From Cenococcum geophilum 1.58 (taxonomy: Eukaryota; Ascomycota; Dothideomycetes; Gloniales; Gloniaceae), in assembly GCA_001692895.1 (NCBI GenBank), contig KV748204.1, positions 2,114,366 through 2,178,365 of the forward strand: a DNA stretch of 64,000 nucleotides, written 5' to 3'. Positions within the stretch are counted from its first letter, which is position 1, and each line of letters begins with the position of its first letter. The position numbers and the translations under genes are program-made. Below the pieces are notes generated by a model. The model ran no database searches and was not told the origin of the DNA. It worked only from the letters and a program-made list of their open reading frames with translations. This document shows, in pieces, positions 38,248-51,041 of the stretch.

Positions 38248-39614
38248 ATGGACCCATCAACCCACCCTTCGCCTTCCACAATGCCCCCATTTCAACGCTC
38301 CATGAAATGCCCCACACTCGGGAAATCTTCTACTTACCCTTCTCCGGCTCGAAGCGATTCTGATACCGTGAACTACTCTCCAGATGGTCTTGGGTTATAC
38401 AATTACTCGTTACCGCTCTCCGCAGCCGCAGCCCAAAGCAATACCACTCTATATCCGCCTTCTCCGCAACCCACAGAGTCCTGGGTAGCTCACCTTACTT
38501 GCAGGACATCTCCTCTTGTGACGGAGGCCCATACAGACTCCTGGCCGAGTCTTTACGAACCGCCCGTTTCTCGTTCGCCTTTAACATGGAACAATTCGTT
38601 TTCATATCCTTCCGCGGGACTTATGGATAACCAACATTCGCCGGGCCCCTCAGGTGGTCATGCTCTTTCTCACAGATCATCGCTGTCCTCTTCGTACGAC
38701 GCGTCAAACTATTCCCAAGAGGAGCTAGAGACGCGGTTTGCTCCAAAGGTGAAATTGGAAGCACAACGGGAGAGGCTTATTGATGACGTCTCGTCGCCGA
38801 GCCATGGAATAAGGCATGAACCCCAAACCGTGTCGCCAGGGCGCCTTTCTATGATGACATTCCCCTACGCCTATATGTATGATTCGCCAGCCTTTACCAA
38901 GTTTGAGTCTCCATTTGAAGAGCAAGGCGAGTTTGAAGAGAAGCACATTGGTCTCAGAGACATAACTGGGAGGAGAAGGAGTTCAGGTAGGAGAGGGCAT
39001 ACGAATGGACCCGTCGGTAGAACGCGGATACGCAGGAATCCAACCACCCCGGAAAATGCGAACTTTTCCTGTCAAATCTGTGGGAGGCTGTTCCAAAGGA
39101 GTTACAACCTCAAAAGCCATTTACAAACGCACAATCCTACAAGGCCACACCCGAATCACTGTCCTTACCCTGGATGCGAAAGGAGATTCGTTAGGAGGAC
39201 TGATCTGCTTAGGCATGAGCAGAGCGTGAGTCTGTCTAGACTGCTGCTAGGGAAATTACTGATGGGCTCCTTAGGTGCACATCAAGGCTCGCAATTTCAA
39301 GTGCTCTGCGTGCGATGCACACTTTGCGCGGAAAGATACCCTTCGGAGGTGAGCTACTTGAGATTCAACACGCAGCTCACGCGCTAATTACAGGGAGCAG
39401 GCACGAAGAAGATGGCTGCCCTCGACGGTTTGAGCTCATGCATCAAACTCTGTCTCCTGAGACTACCTCAACGGCCATTGGAAATTCGGACGTCCCACAC
39501 AACCGGCAATCAAGCAGTTTTGGGATCCATTCATCCTCTCCTATTTCTCCTATGACACAGACCACACCACTTTTCAAGGATGATGGTTTCCCGGTAAGCC
39601 CTACTGGATACTAG
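38248..39614 (+). CDS. C2H2 zinc-finger transcription factor (421 aa, 3 exons)
   Basis: Exons 38248-39225, 39275-39348 and 39401-39614 (introns of 49 and 52 bp). The first ATG has context aacaacATGG. Residues 1-270 are Ser/Pro-rich and probably disordered (activation/regulatory region). Three fingers follow. Finger 1 is at about 273-296 (FSCQICGRLF..SHLQTH). Finger 2 is at about 305-330 (CPYPGC..FVRRTDLLRHEQSVH). Finger 3 is at about 340-361 and is C2HC (CSACDAHFARKDTLRRH, then EEDGC). The second acceptor was chosen at 39,400 because it completes finger 3; the earlier AG at 39,393 gives an early stop. The C-terminal 60 residues are Ser/Thr/Pro-rich. It is a nuclear DNA-binding protein by family. 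The target genes are unknown and I do not recognise a named orthologue. Confidence 0.85.
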
Positions 39615-42600
39615 AGTCTGAAAGCGAGGCGGTGGTTAGGTGCGCTTAGAGTTCCAAAACAAGAAAATGGTGTGTCGCAGGTGCCAAGAAGGCATCGGCG
39701 ACCATTGCGCTGGGTTGGCTGTTTTGACACGCAGTTGGGTGGGCAGCAGTAATTACTTGGGCAGCATTGGATCCTGCAATACCGCAGGAAATTCTGGAGT
39801 ACTGAAGAAATGGGCATTTTCGGTGTTGGTTGACCCCAGGGTTCCTGCGACTTAAACGTCGCCATGCGCCGTGCAGTGCGGTCGCTTTTCTTGTATTTGT
39901 TATTGAGATAACTCAAATCAATAGTTCCGCAGTCTGTTTCTCGTCTGGTACGTGCGCTGCCATCACTGTTCTCTGACCTTGGTTGCGGGCAGCACTGACC
40001 TAGTGACAAGGTGTCAGAAGGACGGAACGGTTGTCGAAGGATTCACAGCCCTGACAGTGCGAGGGAAGCAGGCATCGCTGCTGTCAACAAGGGATGCCGA
40101 CCCCGCGTACCAGGGATCAGCGCAATGACTATGTTGCAATGTAGTCTCATGCATGAGCCAGCCGTCTCGTGAGACGCTGGCCCGCTGCAATCCTCTCACT
40201 TCCAGATTGGCTGAGAGGAGGAAGAGCAGCCGCTTTCTTGCGCTCTAACGCATAGTGCAGCACATCAAGGACAATTGTGCTTGTTGATAGACGCTGCAGT
40301 TTCTCACTGGACCAGTGGTATGGCAGCATTAGCTCGGCGTTAACGGCGCCATAGATGGTAACACCTCCTTTCATTTCTGCAAGCCGGAATAAAACGGCAG
40401 TCTATTTCGCAAGGGTCTCTGTGTTTTGATGTATGCGGCTTTTGCTTCGTTGGGTTTGTGTCAGGACTTCAGCGCCTATGCCCGGACTTCTCTACATGCT
40501 GCTTTCTTGTTTGTAACGGATCCATTCCTCTGCAGCGTGCATGGATCATCCGTTTTCTCGAACGCGAATCAGCGCGCTTAGGCCGAGATGAATCTGGCAT
40601 GGACAGACGGGCCGGAAGCGCTCCAGGGCGTCCACCCAGACGCATCTCGCTTCAAACACCCCTATCTCTGCATGCTGCATGCATCTGGCCCAGGAAGCTG
40701 AATTTGGATGCCTAGCGCTGCCTATCCTAATCGATACATTCAGCTTCGCGCTCGCCTCGCGTCATGCTCTAACGCCATGAACGGCATACCCTGGGATTCT
40801 CCAATTGATACACGCATGCATTCCTGCTCTATCCCTGGCTGATCTGTTGGTGTTGGTTATGTTGCCTGCCCAACACCTCATGCAATAAGAAGACTTCCCC
40901 CGCCAGTGCTAGTTGGTTCGGTGCTCGGTTTGACGTGTCCAGTTCGGGTCCGTTGCGTTTCTGCAGCGGATGGCATCGTGGCTGAGTAGACGTTCAGCCT
41001 CATCCACCACATGGAAGTCCCGGCAGCACATGACTGACGAAGCCTGCGCGCGATGCCCTCGCATATGCGGACCGGTCCTCCATCTGGATGCCTTGCCCGA
41101 ACGGCTCTTGGCATACAGCTCAAATCGCGTTTTCAGGGCGATCTCATCCGATGAGAGGACGAATGAGGGTCCCCCAACTGCGCCACCAACTAGCGTTCTT
41201 AAAAAGCGCAGTGCGAGTGGTCGCGGTAGAGTGGAAACAATGGGGCGGCAATTAGGCAAGTTTTGCTGTCTCCATTCGACGATGATCGTGATTGACAAAA
41301 ACTCATAGAGCACTGGGAAAGCAGCTATTCATGCCGTGAGGATCAGAAAGCCAAGTCTTGACCTCATTATTAAGGTTGTAAACTGACAGGACTTTGCAGC
41401 CGGATTTGGTGATGCGTGGTGGGCCTTGACTCGGTTGAAGCGCGATTGCAAAACATGTCTATTGAGGATCTTTGCCACTCACGCCATCCGCATGTCCGTG
41501 CTGGCACGTCAACCACATTTTCGCATCCGTCCCAATGCCACCCCTCGCACGATCGCTCCAACCAAGAGCGTTAACAACATCCAAGCTCATCACATTTCCG
41601 CCTGATCAACGGACTGAATGCCTGCAGAACGTTGTTCCCTCGCCAACGACTAAATTATTTGCTGCAACCTGGACCACAAATCAATCTTTCCCACGAAACC
41701 CACCTGCCAAAAACGGATCCTAGTCCAAGAGATCTAATCAAAGTCCGGAGACATTTTGACTAGTTGCTCCTGAGCTCTATTAGCCCAAATACGAACCTCG
41801 TTTTCGGAATTGCCTTGAACCGTTAGCCGGCCTCGTCTGCCGAGCAGCTTTCCAAACAACCCGTTGAAAAGATATCATTCAGAATCTATCCGTTCCATAG
41901 CAAACCATGCATAAGCTCCACAGCATCTACATACTCTACATGCGGAATGTCTAGTTAGACCATCAATGTGCCAGTCGATTACAAGAAAACTCGATAGTCG
42001 CAAGGACTGCGGAGCTAACCGCGCCAAGACAGACGTTTAATTTCGCAGACACCACAAACCCCAATTTTATTGAAGTAGGGCTAAAATATGGAACGTTTTC
42101 TTTAATATTTAAAAACGTTTTTGATCAAACTCATGATCTCCAACATTTCCAATCTGCAACCGTCGTAAACTACTCCTCGCCGTGTATTATAGCCATTCCC
42201 CATACGCTGGAGCCCTGGTCAGAATTCTAGACCCCAGAGCCAGCGACTATGCACCGGACCCTTTGCTCCCAGACTATTCGATTAAGTAAGATTGAAGCAA
42301 AGAGGATCAATTATATAAAATCCCACACTACAAATCAGTACACGTTCCAGCCGTTGCCTCACCTCATATGCTACTCCTCTAAATCCTAGATGTCTGCCAG
42401 CACCCCTATCTTCCATCCCCACAGTAAACTCCAAGACAGCTAGGTGCTAGGGCTTCAACCCTTTTACCAATGGCTAGGTCTAGCAGGAGATGAGCAAGGG
42501 CGATCCTGCGGAGCAGTCCATTGCATCTTGTCCGAAGGCGCACCCTCGTCTCCCATATGTAAAACATGTCCTCGTGGTAGGCGCGAGGAGCTTTCTAGAA

Positions 42601-43904
42601 TATGCTCGTTTGCTGATTGCATGCATCTTGTATAACTGTTTGCACCCAGGGTCAGCGGATTTTCCCCTGCATTCCAGTGCCAAACCGTCAGCGCAGTAAA
42701 CGCAGCCGACCCACACGGAGCCCTTGCTGCATAAGCGCTCAACAGACGCCAATAAGCGCTAGGGCGCGGCAGTAAGCGCGAACACGTCGTTTAACACATG
42801 CACAAAGGCGCTTGGCGTTACCCAGCGCGCCTCTCTCCCGCCGGCGCCGCCGCTGGAGCCCGGTGCCGTGGCTTAGGCGTATGCAGTGTGCGTCTGCCGC
42901 CGTTAGTCAAATCTCTACTTTGACCTCAGTCGTTCACTAACAGCTCTCTGCTGCTTTTAGGCATAGAACCATAAAAGGGGCCGTTTGCAGCAGAATCCAC
43001 TGAATGTGGTCTTCTCATCACTCATGAGCGAGAGATTTCAATTTTTGATCCATCAAATATCCACAAATGCGAACATTATTTGGCAAATCTTTCAAAAGTG
43101 TGCTCGTCTGTACTTCTGAAGGGTTGTAGGTTAAGGGCTTCAACAAAGCGAAATCCAGGCATAAATTAACTCCGTGCAACTCCCATATAACATTCTGACG
43201 CGCCTTGAGTGTCTTGATACTCTACTTCCATACCTTAGGGAACATCACGCTAAAGCGTTGTGTAACCTCGCAGGGATTTCTCTTGAGTACTTGTGGATCA
43301 TCGTAGATCGTGAATGTGGCATTTCAAGGTAGCCACTACCTGGAAACCGCTCGCGTCAGTAAAGTTCTGTCGCAGAATAGATTCGACGCTCGAAAGAAAG
43401 GTCCTGAAAAGCTAGATGTAGGTCTACAGAAGTGCGAATGAAGGTACATTGGTGATTAGGGTAAAAATGCTGTGATATACCTGGCTACACGAAGGAAAAA
43501 TACATCTATGGTGTAAAGTGGTTGAAAGTGTGTAAATTACACCGTCATTAGCACTACAATAATCCACAAAATTCTCTGGGTTCATGAATTAATGCTAGCT
43601 ACACGTATAGAGAATGTGATCGTACCGCGAATAGCGAGACATTGAGGAGCATCTGTTATAGTAAATATCCAAAGCCGTTAAGATTCTTGTTTCAACCCTT
43701 TTTATTTATTTTTGGGAAGAGGTGCGTCTTAGGGATGCAGTCAACTAGACCTATAATACAACAAAGCCAGCGCTAACTAGCGCCAACATGTTTTCGTTCC
43801 CGCATGTACAAATCTTGAAGCTTCATATCATCGTAAACTAGGCATTGCTACATTATCATTTCGTACACTTCTTAAAACCCTGCCTAAGCCATAGAGCCGA
43901 ACGT
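39615..43904. other. 4.3-kb region with no supported gene
   Basis: GC is near that of the genes and there is no transposon signature. However, open frames are all short (longest about 130 codons), overlap on both strands and have no family resemblance. I saw no splice-consistent chain of exons on either strand and no tRNA-like B box. The last 1 kb (42,900-43,900) is more AT-rich and probably contains the 3' flank of the minus-strand PI31 gene. A tract with repeated aagcgc occurs at 42,730-42,785. Confidence 0.5.
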
Positions 43905-45113
43905 TCAAATGAATGCGTCATCACTGAAGCCGCCAAATGGATTTGGGGGCCTCCATCCCATACCACTACCACCACTACCACCAGGGAATCTGGGGCCCAT
44001 CCTACCATCCCGAGGAGTACCTCCCGGCCCTACAGGGTCGTAACGAGCCCCAGGGGTTGCCATTGGGTCATAGGCTCCGCCCAGCCCCTGCCGCCCAAAT
44101 AGCGGGTCGTCGAAGGTCGGGTGCATACCCCCACCACGTCCTGGTTGGGGAAGCCCTCCTCCAAAAGAAGGTCGAAGGGGATCGTGAGGGCCAAGGCCCG
44201 GAGGGTAAAGATCATTTTCGCCAATATTTAGTGGGTTCCGACCGCCCGTCCCGAAGCCGCGTGGCGGTCGGTTAATTTCATATTCGTCTTCAAACCCGGG
44301 CATCGGCTCTGGCAGCGGACGTCTCGGGTCGGGGCGCACGGCTAACGGGTCGTTGAATGGATAAGGTCGAGCTGGTTCAGGCTGCGGGTCGCGGTCAAGA
44401 GGGTTGTATCCAGGACGTTCGGGCTCACGGGGCGGTGGCGAACGTCGCCGGTGTCCCTCTCGTGTATCGCTAGATCCCGCTTGTGTTGTTGTATCTTCGT
44501 ATCCTTCTTTGCGCAGGCCTGGAGCAAGTTTCTGGATGATACTGATCTTTAGGAGCGCCCCCAGGTCGGTCAGACGGCCGGGGGATATGAAGACGTCTTG
44601 GAGAGCTTTTGAAGCATCTTCGGTGGAGCTATCGGAAGACGCTGGTGTGGAGGGGAGGGAAGATTCGGATATGTAGTCCTTGACGGTTACGTCAAAGTTG
44701 GTAGTCTTGTCATCGCCGAGAGCAATTCCGAACGCGACAGCTTTCCCACCAAGTCTGTTCACCTTGACCAAATATTCCATTGAAGATTGCGAATGCGCAT
44801 ATCGAAAGGCATAGGAAGAAGCCGAATTCCACTCTGATGGCAGAGGTTGTGAGTCATTGGCTTCAGATTGTACCTCTAAAAGCTGTCAGTAGGGCATGCA
44901 AAGGGAGCAGCTAGGGAATGTACCAACTCGGTGGTCTTCTCCGAGACCTACCAGCCTGAAGCCTACAGCAAGCATTCCGGCGTGCACAGCAAGTGCAATA
45001 GCATCAAAAGGGTTCTTAAGCTGTGGTGTCACGTCTTTAGGCAGACTCAAAGCCATGAAGGTTGCTAGTGAACCCGCACCGAGCGGGTTTCCGGTGGTGT
45101 TTGGTCGAACCAT
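43905..45113 (-). CDS. PI31 proteasome regulator homologue (386 aa, 2 exons)
   Basis: Exons (minus) are 45113-44924 and 44875-43905, with a 48-bp intron. PI31 binds the 20S proteasome and the F-box protein Fbxo7 in animals and modulates proteasome assembly, transport or activity; fungal roles are less defined. The N-terminal globular (FP) domain covers about residues 1-170. Its pieces include LKNPFDAIALAVHAGM and VGFRLVGLGEDH in exon 1, and MEYLVKVNRLGGKAV with FDVTVKDYI in exon 2. The C-terminal half is Pro/Gly/Arg-rich with repeated NPL/DPL motifs (YNPLDRDP, NPLNIGENDLYPPGLG) and ends NPFGGFSDDAFI. That is the typical fungal PI31 tail. A C-terminal HbYX proteasome-docking motif is not seen. 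Confidence 0.92.
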
Positions 45114-45808
45114 GATATCAGACCAAGTGGAACTGTGGAATGAATGATAACAGATTATTCATAGGTTATAGGTCGTAGGTCGTAGGTTTGAAATGGGATT
45201 GAGAAGTCTGATGTATTTAGAACTCACAGCTTTCTGGCCGTGTCTCTCGGAGTTCTGCGGGGTGTGGGCCAGCCACGCCAGCCTTACCAGGCAGACAACG
45301 GAAGCGGTACGTTTAATCGTTACCAGCCAGCTTTCCTACCCTTTCCATGCCTTAATGAAGGGCTTCGAGTCGTTTAGCAGAGCTTATAAAAGATTATAAT
45401 ACGGCCTTCTTAGCGGAGCCATAAAAAAATTTTTGCGTATTCTATTGTGGTTTTCTTCAACGGCTTGACCCAAATGTATCTGTGACGGTAGCCGAATCGA
45501 TCGCGTATCGATTGGCTTGCGCATGTATTTCAGATACGGAAACTTGGAGTCATTTGACTCTGAATTCAATACTCAAGCGAACAGTAATACACATTGCAAA
45601 TTTCCAGGGCCCCCTGAAATGTGAGTCCCTGCAAGATTATGAACGCCATAAAATGCTGAAACCACAGCTCTACCCGCTTAAGTAAAAAGTGCCGAAACAA
45701 ATGAGGGAGCGGGCGAATTTGCAAGCATAACAGTTAACCACCGTACACGCCACCCAGTACATCAAAATTAATCACAATACGAGTGCCTGCAGCCAAATCC
45801 AAGAAATT
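45114..45808. other. Intergenic between PI31 and Atg18
   Basis: About 700 bp, the promoter side of PI31 and the 3' side of Atg18. It contains a short ataggtcgtaggtcgtagg repeat at 45,168-45,186. No gene is supported. Confidence 0.5.
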
Positions 45809-47323
45809 TCACTCATCTATCAATGAGCGACCGAGATGCTCATTCGCTTCAAGCACACTGTGAGTGATCAGTATTCGCTGCTACTTAGACCACGGATATT
45901 GGAGGTAAATGGAACTTACGAAAATTGCTTAACCAAGGCCCCCTCGCCCCCTTTCTCCAAATCAACGTTGAATATGAAGAAGTTCCCCTCACTGGTAACT
46001 ACCATCACTTGCGGCCCATTGTTGCTTAGCGCTACCACAGTCCTTATGGGGCCTGATGATGGTCCTGTGGAAGACTTGGGTATCTTGACCCAAGCGAAAT
46101 CTCGAGACGGCTCCCAAATCTCTGCTACAGCACTAGGCAAGTAGCCCCCGACCGTCGCTGCAAAAGTTTTCCCAACATTCTGGGAGGTCCGTCGTATCAT
46201 GCTTGCAAATGTGGGGTTGAGCGGCTTCCTCTCCGATGTTGTGGCATCGGTAGTGCTTTCTTCATACTCTGAGGTCTCTCTTGTTCCCTCACTACTTGGG
46301 CTAGTGCTCCGCTCACGGGAAATTGAGGACGGCCTCACCTGGGAAGATATACTATTACTCCGGCTTGCGTTGGGGAGGGCGAGGCGGAAAATATGGACAG
46401 TCTCTGTAGCGGAGGAGACACAGAGAAGTGTGGAGGTGGAGTTAAAGGACATGCTGAAAATTCGAGCTGGTATCGAGCCTCTTCGGAACTGATAGAGCTT
46501 TTGCGCATCAGGCACCGAGAAGACACGGATAATAGTCCCCTTCTCTGAAGCAGTTGCCAGAAGCGTTCCTTCATTGTTTAGTGCTATGCATGATAACGGG
46601 GAATTGTGCGCCTCCACTACATTAACGGCCTCCATTTTCGTCGCGTCGAATATCAGAACCTCCCCACTGGTCGGCGCAATGTGATTTGCAGCAGGTGGTG
46701 CGTGTGATGGGGGCGCAAAGGAAGTTGGTGCAGCTTTCATAGGCAGAGGATAGACCAAGTAATTGTGGTCTGAGGAGGGAGATAGAGCGCAAATTGCTAT
46801 GAGTTATTAGAAGACGCTTAATTACACCAAGCAAGGCGGCTATCATACCGTTGGGGTTAGGAGAAGTGTCCGCTGTGTACAGCATATTCATGTTACTGAT
46901 ATCGTAAATGTATATTTGATCCTCCAGAACGACGACTAGGCGTTTTCGGTTCAGCCGTACGGCCAAAACTCGTGTTGGAAACGTTAGTTCGCAAATTGTT
47001 GAGTGCCTCTGACTGGGTCAGTCTATTGGTATCTATCCTTCAGCAGCCAACTGACACATACTTTTGTGTTCTGAATTCGTAGTACCCGTGGCGATAGAAT
47101 CAGTGCCACCAGGGATGTTGAGAAGAGCATTTCTAGTATGGCAATATCCCCCTCTTGTGACTCGAAGCATTTGCTGAACGGATCTGTGTAGTATAGCCGG
47201 AAACCCTTGGTCGTCCCTAAAGAAGCAAACGTTAGAAGACTGCTACCATGATCTCAGGATATGCGCACCGACACCTAGGATGCTATGATCCTGGTTGAAT
47301 GTTACAAAGTTCATAGCCATCAT
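45809..47323 (-). CDS. atg18: Atg18, PROPPIN WD40 autophagy protein (431 aa, 5 exons)
   Basis: Exons (minus): 47323-47269, 47216-47062, 47008-46849, 46796-45920, 45857-45809, with introns of 52-62 bp and all phases consistent. Atg18 is a seven-bladed propeller that binds PI3P and PI(3,5)P2. It acts with Atg2 in phagophore expansion and at the vacuole. The N-terminus is [18 protein letters not shown]. The family signature FRRG sits at about residues 227-230 (KLYQFRRGS). It is followed by the long Ser/Thr/Glu-rich blade-6 loop (about 290-350) and the end [21 protein letters not shown] second in-frame ATG at 47,320 is nearly equivalent. The length matches other filamentous fungi. It is transcribed divergently from TYW4. 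Confidence 0.95.
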
Positions 47324-47754
47324 GATGGATTGCTCTCAAAGAGCTCCAGGCACGGCGGTGACGGCCAAAGCAGAAGCGGAGGTTGGGAAGGCTTTTAGCA
47401 AGACGCGGAGTGAAGGCTCGACTAGTTGTCACCTCCGCGCTAATTTGTGAATGATAAGAATCGACATGGACGGCAATGATGTATCCAAATCGCCGAAATC
47501 TTTGGCCTAAGCCCAGGCGGAGGTGCTGAGCCCAAGCTTTCCGTCCACGCCACCAGCCACAACGGCTCGAGTGGGGCAGCGCGGTGTGGCGGGAGAAACT
47601 TGGAAAGCCGAGAGTGCATTGACAGTCATCACAGTCATTCCACGCAAATCACAAATGACGTAAATCAGATTTCTCATAAAGCTACCGGTCAATAAAGCCG
47701 TCATCATTCGGCACAAATAGCCAATACTCTCTCATCTAACATACCAATCCCAAT
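47324..47754. promoter_or_regulatory. Shared 431-bp bidirectional promoter region of atg18 and the TYW4 gene
   Basis: The start codons of the two divergent genes are 431 bp apart with no other gene between. Short CT-rich segments precede the + strand start. No defined regulatory element is recognised. Confidence 0.55.
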
Positions 47755-50700
47755 ATGTCTCTATCTCCAAATACATCCGGCCAGGACCCAAGTAAAAAGG
47801 CGCCACAGAAGGCTGCGGCGAAACCGGATCAAGAAAAGCAGGATGATTCGATTATGAATACAAATGACAGCAGTATTGTCTCCAAGCAGAGCGTTACAAA
47901 GCTGTATTATCCTGGCGAGCCAGATTTTTATCAACCCTTTGTGAAGAAGTTCCGCAGGCGCAACCCACTCATCAACAGAGGCTACTGGTTACGCATGCAA
48001 GCCATTGAGCTTGTAGTACGGAAATTCTTGGAAGAAGATACAGGAAAGGAGAAGGTTGTCATCAATCTAGGATGTGGATAGTGAGTAAGAAAGGCATCGT
48101 TCAGTTTTCCACTTTTCCTGGACACTCATACCGCCAGTGACCCCTTACCCTTTCAGTTCTGGCACAAATACCCCTCGATATGCAATCATGCTACCTTCGT
48201 GGATGTGGATTATCCCCAGCTCGTGGCCAAAAAGAGAGACATCATTCTGGCCAGTAGCCTTTTTCGGGAGTCTTTTCTAGGCGAGAAACGTTGCATGTCA
48301 GAGCCACCTATATTACTTCGGAACAAGAGATACATTGCCTTGGGATGTGATCTTCGAGACCTTAAAGTACTCGAGCAAGTGCTGAAAAGGAAGCTTGACA
48401 TTGCAAATCAATCGGTCTTATTCGTGGCAGAGGTATCTATTACGTATATGGGCGTTGAAGAGGCCAATTCTCTTATTAGGTGGACCAGCTCCTTTAACGA
48501 CGGTAAGCGTCTACCATAATTCGCAAATTTTCGTGTTCTAAGCTATTTTACCTAGCACGGTTTTGTTTGCTAGAGCAATACCTTCCCGATGGACCTGATC
48601 ATCCATTTGCACAGACGATGATCAAACACTTTGAAAAGCTCAGAACGGCACTTCGATGCATATCGAGTTACCCAAAATTGCAGGATCAGCATCGCCGCTT
48701 CGTCGAGGCTGGTTGGCCATCAGTCCATGTACAAAACTTGTGGCAGCTCTGGGCTAATTCTGAGTATATCTCTCAAGAGCAAAGGCTGGCGTTAGATTTA
48801 ATTGAGCCATTTGACGAATGGGAGGAATTTGCATTATTTTCGGGACATTATTTTCTCTTGGTCGCAAGGAACTGTCAGGGTGGATTCAATCACACCAATG
48901 TCGCATCCGCGAACGATGAAGTGCTCGATGTTACCTTTTGGAATAATATTCCACCCGCTCTGGATAGCCCGAACTTTGAATTCACTTATGCGGCTTGTTC
49001 TGGAAATGGTTCCGGTAATCGACGTCGCTTCGGTGCTGCCTTTAGTCTCGGGCGCGGCATTGTAGCTTTCCATGGAGGGCTTGGTGCACAAACCCGACTG
49101 ATGACTGCTGACTCGTACTTAAAAGCAGAAACAGGATCGAATAAGGGACTCGAGTCACTTGAAGGGCCACCGACGAAGGAAGCTTACATGTGTCATACGA
49201 TTACCACCATCAAAGATGAATATGCTCTCATGGTGGGTGGCCGAACATCGCCAAATCATGCAAACCCAAACTGTTGGTTTTTCAAGGACGGCATCTGGAA
49301 ACAGGTAGAAATTCTGGAACCTGCCCGCTTTAGGCATTGTGCAGTGCGGGTGCGAATTGTGCACGAGGACAGTGACATTGAAGGTGTTCTTGTATTTGGC
49401 GGCAAGACAAGCTCAGGAAGTACACTAGATGAATGGAAAATATGGGAACCTGACCGAGGTTGGCGTAATGTCTCAGTGAGTGGAGGTTGTCCACCTGCAA
49501 GATTTGGTGCGTCTATGGCTACCTTTGGAGAATTCACGACTACAGTGGTCACAGGCGTGCTCACTGGCGGTATGACTGCTGATGGAAAGCTGATTTCGGA
49601 CATCTGGGAGTGGGAGTTGAGGATTGGCCAGGGAGTAGAGATCTCCTGTAACGATCGAAGCCAGTATGTTACACCAATCTGCGCCGAATTAAGCTATCCA
49701 CGATTTGGGGCGAATCTTGTCCCTTTTGGAAAGGATCTATTGCTGATAGGTGGAGTTACCAAAAACCGGATACTCTTTGCAAAGGAAGAGCTCCTGGTCA
49801 TCAGGCTTAGGCGAAACATCGAAGTGAAGAGCTTAGACCTATTATCGAATAATGGACCACGGCCTCTACTGGTGGGCTTTGGTGCAGTCGGCATTTCAGA
49901 CCAGGAGGTATTCCTAGTAGGAGGCGGGGCCGTTTGTTTTTCTATGGGAAGTTTCTGGAACGCAGGTCCCCTTTCAATAAGGGAAAGAACCGGAGAAACT
50001 AGTTGGTGTAGTAATCCAACCAACGAGCAGGAAGTACCTCGTAAGTTAAACAACAGAAACTCGCCAGCCATGAAAGGAAAGGCTACCGAAAATGTGTTGA
50101 GTGGATTGTCATCAAAGAAACGTGCCAGGCCACAACCGAAAGCCATTCAGAGAGTCCGGATTAAATCAACCAATGATTTCGTAGACCTACTCAAGGCTTC
50201 AGAGCCAGCGGTGCTAGAAGGATTGGATGTGGGACCTTGCGTCCACCTGTGGTCACCCGAGTATCTTGAAGAGATGGTCGGCTCCGAGAGATCTGTGGTT
50301 GTACACTCTTGCACTACAGACCGCATGACTTTCCAGGAGAAGAACTTCTCTTACATCAGAAAGCCGTTCGGAGAGTTTATCAGAGGGGTTTCTCAAGGAG
50401 AGAAATCTTACCTACGCGCCCTTTCAGCTAGTCAGCCTACAAGACAGCCCACAAAATTAGGAGAGGACTTTCCCGGAATTTCTCAGGACTTCCATTTACC
50501 ACAGGTGCTCGCCCCAGTCGCCGAGAATATGCATAGCTCGCCGTTGCGAGTCTCAGGCCCAGTCACACTCTGGCTGCATTACGATGTTTTAGCCAACGTC
50601 CTCTGCCAGATCCGCGGCACCAAGACTCTCCGACTCTATCCTCCTTCCGACGTTACGCACTTGGGTTTTCCGCCTGGCGGCTCAAGTTCCAATATCGATG

Positions 50701-51041
50701 TTTTTATGGCGAAACATGTTGCCCTCGAGAATACACATCCACATGACGCTAATCTCAGCCCGGGAGACATTCTTTTCATCCCGCCAATGTGGCCCCATAC
50801 AGCTACACCGACTGACGGTATGAGCGTGGCCGTAAATGTGTTCTTCCGTAACCTTGATCATGGCTATGCCGTTGGAAAGGATGTATACGGCAATCGAGAC
50901 CTTCAGGCATATGAGAACGGCAGGAGAGATGTAGAACGTATCTTCAGGTCTTTTCAAGGACTACCGGTGGATGTTGGCAAGTTCTACCTGGAGAGGTTGG
51001 CGGCAGAGCTCAAGGACAAGGCCAAGTCATTCGGGACTTGA
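47755..51041 (+). CDS. ppm2: tRNA wybutosine-synthesising protein 4 (TYW4/Ppm2), leucine carboxyl methyltransferase-Kelch-JmjC (1058 aa, 3 exons)
   Basis: Exons 47755-48080, 48138-48502 and 48556-51041 (introns of 57 and 53 bp). TYW4 uses S-adenosylmethionine to methylate and methoxycarbonylate the side chain of yW-72, the last step of wybutosine formation at G37 of tRNA-Phe in the cytosol. Residues 1-340 are the LCMT-type methyltransferase, with the SAM loop INLGCGYDPLPF split by intron 1 (about residue 103-114). About 370-700 is a Kelch-like propeller (repeats such as GVLVFGGKT, LLIGGVTKNRI). A linker is followed by a JmjC domain at about 790-1010, with metal ligands in WLHYDV (His905, Asp907) and PPMWPHTA (His978). 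The length is usual for filamentous fungi and longer than yeast Ppm2 (695 aa). Confidence 0.95.

Noticed and set aside
40909-41313. 134-codon minus-strand frame
   Set aside because: It overlaps a 112-codon + frame of equal quality, has no recognisable domain, and low-complexity splice context.
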